Assembly (NCBI GenBank): GCA_964436865.1
Contig: CAYTFK010000100.1
Location: 1-19,804, forward strand
Direction: 5' to 3'
From: JAXGPP01 sp964436865
GTDB lineage: Bacteria; Planctomycetota; Planctomycetia; Pirellulales; Thermoguttaceae
Length of the DNA: 19,804 nucleotides
Part shown: positions 15,028-19,804 of the stretch, piece by piece
How the letters are laid out: each line of letters starts with the position of its first letter
How positions within the stretch are numbered: position 1 is the stretch's first letter
Notes under the pieces: generated by a model
Databases searched by the model: none
What the model saw: only the letters and a program-made list of their open reading frames with translations
Told to the model about the DNA's origin: nothing
Made by a program: the position numbers and the translations under genes

Positions 15028-15082
15028 CGGAATGAAACAATGCGTTTGTTGTTGCGCCTCAATGCAACATTGTTGCATTCCG
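15028..15082 (+). terminator. Strong hairpin at the end of block B
   Basis: CGGAATGAAACAATG pairs with CATTGTTGCATTCCG with one mismatch. A nested palindrome AATGCAACA-T-TGTTGCATT (15061-15079) offers an alternative fold. No T-run follows, so it may be a terminator, a processing site or a switch between two structures. Confidence 0.4.
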
Positions 15083-15229
15083 CTCGGGCGGAACCCGCCG
15101 GGAACTTGGCCGCCCTCGGCCGCCGGTGGTAATTGCAGGCGGCCGGCGATCCGGCGACAATAATCGGCACACTCGGCCGCCGTGGGGCGTCCGCAAGCGG
15201 TCCGCTGCCTCTTGCCTTCTTCCGGTACC

Positions 15230-17233
15230 ATGCCAGACCCCAAGAAAGAAGTTGAACGCCTCCGCGAACTGATCCGCTACCACGACCGAAAGTACTACGT
15301 CGAGGCGGCGCCGGAGATCAGCGATCTGGAGTACGACCGGCTCATCGATCAACTCAAGCAACTCGAGGCACGCCACCCTGAGCTGCTTGTCCCCGATAGC
15401 CCCACCCAGCGCGTGGGCGATCAACCGGTCGAGGGGCTGGTGCCGGTCCGCCATCAGGTGCCGATGCTCTCGATCGACAATACCTATAGCGTGGAAGAAC
15501 TCCGCGCGTACGGCGACCGGACCGCGAAGCTCCTCAAGGGCGAGCCGATCGAGTGGGTCGTCGAGCTGAAGATCGACGGCGTGGCCATCTCCCTGCTCTA
15601 TGAGAACGGCCTCCTCATCCGCGGCGTCACCCGGGGCAATGGTCAGGTGGGCGACGATGTCACTCACAACATCCGCACCATCAAGGATGTCCCTCTGCGG
15701 CTGACCGCTAAAGACGTGCCGCCGGTGATGGAGGTCCGCGGCGAAGTCTACATGACCAATTCCGACCTCGTCCGTCTCAACGAGCAGCAGAAGAAAAAAG
15801 AGAAGCCCCCGTTTGCCAACACGCGCAATGTCACCGCCGGAAGCATCCGCCAGCTCGATCCCCGGGTGTGTGCCGAGCGGTCGCTGCGGTTCTTCGCCCA
15901 CGGCGTCGGCCAGATCGAGGGGCTCAAAGCCCAAACCCATATGGAGTTCCTGGAAGAACTCCGCGGCTACGGCATCCCGGCCACCCCCCACGTCGCCATG
16001 TTCGACTCGTTCGAGGCGGTCGTCGAGCACTGCGAAAAAGTCATTGCCCGGCTCCACGAACTGGATTTCGAGATCGATGGCCTGGTGGTCAAGGTCAACA
16101 ACTTCGCGCAACGCGAGCGGCTCGGCCGCACCTCGAAGAGCCCCCGCTGGGTGATCGCCTACAAGTTCGAGAAATTCGAGGGGCCAACCCGCGTCAACGA
16201 CATTCGCGTGCAGGTCGGCAAGATGGGCACCGTAACCCCGGTCGCCGATCTCGAACCGATCGAACTGGCCGGCACCGTCGTCAGCCGCGCGAGCCTCCAT
16301 AATACCGATGAGATCGAGCGCAAGGATGTCCGCGTGGGGGATGTGGTGGTGGTAGAGAAGGCCGGCAAGGTCATTCCTCACGTCGTTCGTGTGGAGAAAC
16401 ACGAACGCAAGAAGTCGCTGCCGCGGTTCGTGTTTCCCGAAAACTGCCCGTCGTGCGACACGAAGCTCGTCCGCGATGAGGGCGGCGTTTACATCCGCTG
16501 TCCCAATCCGGCCTGCCCGGCACAGCTTAAGGAACGCTTGCGCTACTACGCCAGCCGCAACGCCATGGATATCGAGGGGCTCGGCGACAAGCTCGTCGAT
16601 CAACTCGTCGACCAGAAGCTTGTCCGAACATATGGCGACCTGTATCGTCTCACCCCCGACCAGCTTCTGACGCTGGAGCGGATGGGAAAGAGGTCTTCCG
16701 AGAAACTCCTCGCCGGCATCGAGGCCAGCAAGGACCGCGGCCTCGCGCGGCTGCTCAACGCGCTGTCGATCCGCCACGTCGGCGCCCGGGTGGCTACCGT
16801 CCTGGCCGATCGCTTCGGCTCGATCGACGCGCTGCTGGATGCCGATGTCGACACGCTCAGCTCAACCAACGAGATCGGCCCGATCATCGCCGCCAGCGTT
16901 CACCGCTACCTGCACAGCGATTACGGGCAGGAGACAATCGGCGATCTGCGCAGCGTGGGCGTGGTCATGGAATCCGCTCGCCCCGCCGGCCCCGTCTCGC
17001 GGAAGCTCGAAGGGAAGACCCTCGTAGTGACCGGAACGCTGGAAAAGTACAGCCGCGACGAGATCGAAGAACTGATTGCCCGGCACGGCGGCCGGGCGGC
17101 ATCGAGCGTCTCCAAGAAAACCGACTACCTGGTGGTCGGTGCCGACGCCGGCAGCAAGCTCGACAAAGCCCGCCAACTCGGGGTTCCGATCCTCAGCGAA
17201 ACCGAATTCGAGGCGCTGCTGGGAGAGGCGTAA
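15230..17233 (+). CDS. ligA: NAD-dependent DNA ligase LigA
   Basis: This 667-residue protein is the usual full length. The enzyme seals nicks between Okazaki fragments and in repair, using NAD+ to form a ligase-AMP intermediate. The Ia domain opens with LRELIRYHDRKYYV and the DLEYD motif. The nucleotidyltransferase domain carries Lys114 in the KxDG motif (VELKIDGVAI). An OB fold follows, then a four-Cys zinc finger (Cys406, 409, 424, 429; CPSCDTKL, IRCPNPACP). Helix-hairpin-helix repeats (IEGLGDKLVDQL, IRHVGARVA) and a C-terminal BRCT domain (about 590-667, LEGKTLVVTGTLEKYSRDEI) complete it. ATG 15230 fits the family start (an upstream in-frame ATG at 15182 would add 16 unlikely residues), although no clear ribosome site precedes it. 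Nothing looks broken. Confidence 0.97.
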   Translation: MPDPKKEVERLRELIRYHDRKYYVEAAPEISDLEYDRLIDQLKQLEARHPELLVPDSPTQRVGDQPVEGLVPVRHQVPMLSIDNTYSVEELRAYGDRTAKLLKGEPIEWVVELKIDGVAISLLYENGLLIRGVTRGNGQVGDDVTHNIRTIKDVPLRLTAKDVPPVMEVRGEVYMTNSDLVRLNEQQKKKEKPPFANTRNVTAGSIRQLDPRVCAERSLRFFAHGVGQIEGLKAQTHMEFLEELRGYGIPATPHVAMFDSFEAVVEHCEKVIARLHELDFEIDGLVVKVNNFAQRERLGRTSKSPRWVIAYKFEKFEGPTRVNDIRVQVGKMGTVTPVADLEPIELAGTVVSRASLHNTDEIERKDVRVGDVVVVEKAGKVIPHVVRVEKHERKKSLPRFVFPENCPSCDTKLVRDEGGVYIRCPNPACPAQLKERLRYYASRNAMDIEGLGDKLVDQLVDQKLVRTYGDLYRLTPDQLLTLERMGKRSSEKLLAGIEASKDRGLARLLNALSIRHVGARVATVLADRFGSIDALLDADVDTLSSTNEIGPIIAASVHRYLHSDYGQETIGDLRSVGVVMESARPAGPVSRKLEGKTLVVTGTLEKYSRDEIEELIARHGGRAASSVSKKTDYLVVGADAGSKLDKARQLGVPILSETEFEALLGEA

Positions 17234-17350
17234 CACACCGGTCGCTTGTACGTTGATACTCCAGAGCTAGAATGCTCGCTGGGGGTGGCTCTTTTCCGTC
17301 ACGCGCACGCGGCCCGCCCGCCGGCGCAATTCTGGAACAGGAGGAGAGTC

Positions 17351-18295
17351 ATGTTTTCACGCCCTGCTTGCTGGGCCGCCATTCTGGCGGTAATTCTCGC
17401 TGCCCCACCCGTCTTGGGGCGCCAGCTTCAGCTTCCCTGGCCGACCGCCGCCGAGCTCAAGATTCTCAATGCGCTCGACTCTCCCGCCCAAATGGAGTTC
17501 ATCGACACGCCGCTCTCGGACGTCATCGAGTACCTCAAAGACATGCACGCCATCGAGATCCAACTCGACCAGCGGACGCTGGATGACGTGGGAATTGGGA
17601 CCGACACGCCAATTACTCGATCCATCGCAGGCGTCAAGCTGCGATCGGCGCTGCGCCTGTTGTTGGCAGACCTCGACATGACGTACATCGTGCGCGACGA
17701 AGTGCTCCTGATCACGACTCGAGAGTCCGCCCGCGCGCCGGAGAACATGATGGTCCGGCTCTACCCTGTCGCAGCGCTCGTGGGCGACGGCGAGGAGATG
17801 AAAGCCGATCTCGCCCGGCTCGTCCAGGCGGTCACCGCGCTTCCCGGACCCTGGCGCGTGGCTGAGGGGTGGGATGTCGGGGAAGGACTGAAACCTGCCC
17901 CCCGCCCGCCGATCATCGCCGACGACGGCACATCCGGCGCGATCGCTGTAGCCATGATCGCCGGCCAGCCCGTGCTGGTCGTCAGGCAGAGCTATGCCAT
18001 GCACGAGCGCGTGCTCGAACTGCTGGAATCGCTCGAAACGCTGACCGATCCCGAGGTCGCAGCCGCCTTGGCTGCCGAGGTCGAGGCGTCCCGGGCCGCG
18101 TTGCGGGCAATGCCCGCGAAGCCGCAGAGCCCGCAGGCGCCAGCGCCCCCGCCCCCAAACGCTGATCCCTTTGCTGCCCCGCCACCGGAAGGCAGTGCCG
18201 CCGAGGATCCCTTCGGGCAGCCGCCCGATGCGAAACCGGCGGTAAAGCCTCCTGAGACGGGCGAAGATCCCTTCGGCTCCGCCGACGGCACATGA
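17351..18295 (+). CDS. Secreted STN/secretin-N-like protein with DPF-rich tail
   Basis: This 314-residue protein has a signal peptide (about 1-23, ending VLG-RQ). Residues about 45-125 (MEFIDTPLSDVIEYLKDMHA, then ITRSIAGVKLRSALRLLLADLDM and VLLITT) match the STN/secretin short domain found in secretins and TonB receptors. A second alpha/beta unit at about 130-230 (VRLYPVAALV, MHERVLELLESLE) resembles another secretin N-type domain. No secretin pore domain follows. The last 60 residues are Pro/Ala-rich with three DPF motifs (272-274, 286-288, 306-308). ATG 17351 has AGGAGG just upstream; an earlier in-frame ATG at 17246 would put 35 residues ahead of the signal peptide. The function is unknown. 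It follows ligA on the same strand after 117 nt and need not be co-transcribed. Confidence 0.8.
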   Translation: MFSRPACWAAILAVILAAPPVLGRQLQLPWPTAAELKILNALDSPAQMEFIDTPLSDVIEYLKDMHAIEIQLDQRTLDDVGIGTDTPITRSIAGVKLRSALRLLLADLDMTYIVRDEVLLITTRESARAPENMMVRLYPVAALVGDGEEMKADLARLVQAVTALPGPWRVAEGWDVGEGLKPAPRPPIIADDGTSGAIAVAMIAGQPVLVVRQSYAMHERVLELLESLETLTDPEVAAALAAEVEASRAALRAMPAKPQSPQAPAPPPPNADPFAAPPPEGSAAEDPFGQPPDAKPAVKPPETGEDPFGSADGT

Positions 18296-18905
18296 TCCCT
18301 GTCACGCGATGCGATTTTCACAAATAAGTAACTGAATAATGCGCATATCGCGCCGCAGGCAGGAGTTGACCGCCGGTAGCTGAGACGGTGTATCAATAGC
18401 GCGGGCCGTTCCGCCTCACTCCCTAAGGGAGTCCTTGTGATATAGGTGGGCACTGGGTACATTTGCTCTTTTACGGCGTCCGGACTTGACGATGGCAAGT
18501 GACCCGCGAGCGGTTCACTCCCACACGCTTGGTTCGGGCGACGCCGCCGATGGGCAGAGCCGCGGCACAACCACCGCGATCTGATTTCCAGGGCTGGAAG
18601 GCCTGCCGACCAAGCGCAGCTCGCCGAGTCGCCCGCATTCACTTCCCGCTCAGGGCGCGTCGAACCCTGCCACTCGGACGTCCTTCCCCTGGACTCGCCT
18701 CACTTACTTTGACCGCCCAATCCGGTTTCCCGGCAAGGTCCGTCCGAACCGGCGGGCGATACATGAGTTCCGTGGTAGACTGTGGGACACATCCGATGTT
18801 CTCAACCGGGAATTCGGGCGCGATTCTCGCGCCGCTTCCCAATTAATCGCGGACTCAATAAGACACTCACTATTCGGACCTCACTTTCTACAGAGGAGAC
18901 GACCT
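18296..18905. other. Intergenic region before the pyruvate oxidoreductase, with hairpins
   Basis: No gene was recognised in 610 nt. Two inverted repeats stand out. ACTCCCTAAGGGAGT (18418-18432) is a palindrome around one base. A longer stem has an outer GGGAA/TTCCC and an inner GGCGCGA/TCGCGCC (18808-18840) and ends about 65 nt before the oxidoreductase start. The second may be a leader structure or an upstream terminator. No convincing promoter pair was found. Confidence 0.4.
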
Positions 18906-19804
18906 GTGGCTGAACGACGCTTCGTGACCGTAGACGGCAATGAAGCGGCTGCCAATATTGCCCACCTCGTCAACGAGGTAATGGCCATCTATCCCATTAC
19001 TCCGTCGTCGGGTTTGGGAGAGATGCCCGACGCTTGGGCGGCGGCCGGTCGAAAGAACATTTTCGGCACAGTTCCCGACGTCGTGGAGCTGCAGAGCGAG
19101 GCCGGCGCCGCGGGCGCGGTGCATGGCGCGCTGCAAGCCGGTGCCCTGACGACGACCTTCACGGCGTCGCAGGGGCTGTTGCTGATGATTCCCAACATGT
19201 TCAAGATTGCCGGCGAACTGACGCCGACCGCGTTCCACGTCACCGCCCGGACCGTGGCTACCCATGCCCTGTCGATTTTCGGCGACCACGGCGATGTGAT
19301 GACCTGCCGACCCACCGGCTGGGCCCTCTTCTGCTCCTCGTCGGTGCAGGAGGCCCAGGACTTCGCGCTCATCGCCCAGGCGGCGACGCTCGAGTCGCGG
19401 ATCCCGTTCCTCCACTTCTACGACGGCTTCCGCATCTCGCACGAGGTCAACAAGATCGAGCAGCTCACCGAGGATGACTGCCGCGCGATGATGGACGAGA
19501 ACCGCATCCGCGAGCACCGCGAGCGGGCGCTCTCTCCCGATGCCCCCAAGCTCCGCGGCACGGCCCAGAATCCCGACGTCTTCTTCCAGGCTCGCGAAAC
19601 CTGCAACAAGTTCTACGACGCCTGTGCCGGCATCGTCCAGCAGACGATGGACAAGTTTGCCGGACTGGTTGGCCGCCAGTACCACCTGTTCGACTATTTC
19701 GGCGCGCCTGACGCCGAAAGGGTGATCGTCGTCATGGGTTCGGGGGCCGGCGTGGCCGAAGAGACCATCGACAAGCTCATCGAGGACGGCGAAAAGGTGG
19801 GCAT
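18906..19804 (+). CDS. nifJ: Pyruvate:ferredoxin (flavodoxin) oxidoreductase, 5' part
   Basis: The first 299 codons of a PFOR are present, and the gene continues past the window edge. The enzyme converts pyruvate and CoA to acetyl-CoA and CO2 and reduces ferredoxin or flavodoxin. The visible part is domain I and the beginning of domain II. It shows YPITPSS with Thr32, QSEAGAAGAVHGAL with Glu65, FTASQGLLLMIPNMFKIAGEL, and TARTVATHALSIFGDHGDVM with Arg115. These match residues that contact thiamine diphosphate or pyruvate in characterised PFORs. The GTG at 18906 is preceded by GAGGAG at good spacing and gives the normal N-terminus. The TPP and iron-sulfur domains lie outside. The single-chain form (usually about 1200 residues) is inferred from the N-terminus only. 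Confidence 0.93.
   Translation, partial: MAERRFVTVDGNEAAANIAHLVNEVMAIYPITPSSGLGEMPDAWAAAGRKNIFGTVPDVVELQSEAGAAGAVHGALQAGALTTTFTASQGLLLMIPNMFKIAGELTPTAFHVTARTVATHALSIFGDHGDVMTCRPTGWALFCSSSVQEAQDFALIAQAATLESRIPFLHFYDGFRISHEVNKIEQLTEDDCRAMMDENRIREHRERALSPDAPKLRGTAQNPDVFFQARETCNKFYDACAGIVQQTMDKFAGLVGRQYHLFDYFGAPDAERVIVVMGSGAGVAEETIDKLIEDGEKVG

Larger units (their letters stand above)
14664..15082 (+). ncRNA. Candidate non-coding RNA block B (promoter, body, 3' hairpin)
   Basis: This is the second member of the tandem duplication. The upstream box, promoter, ACAATTCG/TCAATTCG-like body segment and the box CTTGCACTTGCCGCCGC (14998-15014) match block A in the same order. It ends with a 15-bp stem (15028-15042 with 15068-15082) with one mismatch. 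Its sequence differs from the block A hairpin, although it lies at the same place after the shared box. The expected transcript from about 14740 is roughly 340 nt. It ends about 150 nt before ligA, so read-through into ligA is possible and the block could instead be a long ligA leader. Confidence 0.35.

Noticed and set aside
14447..15170. Short plus- and minus-strand frames within blocks A and B
   Set aside because: Similar strings appear in different frames in the two blocks, so the protein reading is not conserved.
15059..16777. 572-codon minus-strand open frame opposite ligA
   Set aside because: ligA is unmistakable on the plus strand; the antisense frame is a GC-skew shadow.
18365..18400. 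TTGACC ... TATCAA as a promoter before the oxidoreductase
   Set aside because: The spacer is 19 bp, both hexamers are imperfect, and it lies more than 500 nt from the start codon.
18888..19685. 265-codon minus-strand open frame opposite the pyruvate oxidoreductase
   Set aside because: The plus strand encodes a clear PFOR domain I with a GTG start and ribosome site.
1..19804. tRNA or rRNA genes
   Set aside because: No T-loop GTTCRANYC with matching stems or rRNA segments were seen on reading the intergenic regions.

Overview
The window looks like the chromosome of a GC-rich planctomycete, probably Pirellulales-like. The signs are a large Ser/Thr kinase with a TPR tail coupled to an ECF-type sigma factor of the planctomycete kind, secreted proteins of planctomycete style (an STN-domain protein with a DPF-rich tail, a HAF-like secreted protein), wide intergenic spaces filled with REP-like hairpins, and several decayed REP-associated tyrosine transposases (RAYT, Y1/HUH family). 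This is inferred from gene content. No rRNA or tRNA gene was seen.

Layout. 1-372 is a mosaic of REP-like hairpins. 373-2214 (-) encodes a fusion of a GspE/MshE-type N-terminal domain with a vault-like/SPFH region and a coiled coil. 2443-2660 holds two RAYT fragments joined tail to tail at a 12-bp palindrome, next to a short ORF that overlaps the following histidine kinase gene. 5654-2825 (-) is a likely operon: a secreted OB-fold-like protein, an OmpR-type response regulator and a sensor histidine kinase. The secreted gene has a perfect 8-bp inverted repeat in its presumed promoter. 5858-6405 is a decayed RAYT element bounded by 28-bp inverted repeats. It sits at the first codons of a gene whose 5' leader is a near copy of the leader of the next gene, the secreted HAF-like protein (7801-6659, -). 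13276-7959 (-) is a sigma factor whose stop codon overlaps the start of a 1560-residue membrane Ser/Thr kinase with many TPRs.

13277-15229 has no convincing intact gene. It holds a third RAYT remnant with a tandem 35/37-bp repeat. It also holds a diverged tandem duplication of two blocks, each with a good sigma70-type promoter (TTGACA, 18 bp, TATA-like -10), a shared distal box and a strong hairpin. These blocks are candidates for a pair of paralogous non-coding RNAs and are the most unusual feature here. Next come ligA (NAD-dependent DNA ligase, complete), a secreted STN/secretin-N-like protein, a 610-bp gap with hairpins, and the first 299 codons of a pyruvate:ferredoxin oxidoreductase that runs off the window.

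Three signalling themes are present: a two-component system paired with a secreted protein, a sigma factor/kinase pair, and an SPFH-type membrane scaffold. ligA and the oxidoreductase are housekeeping genes.
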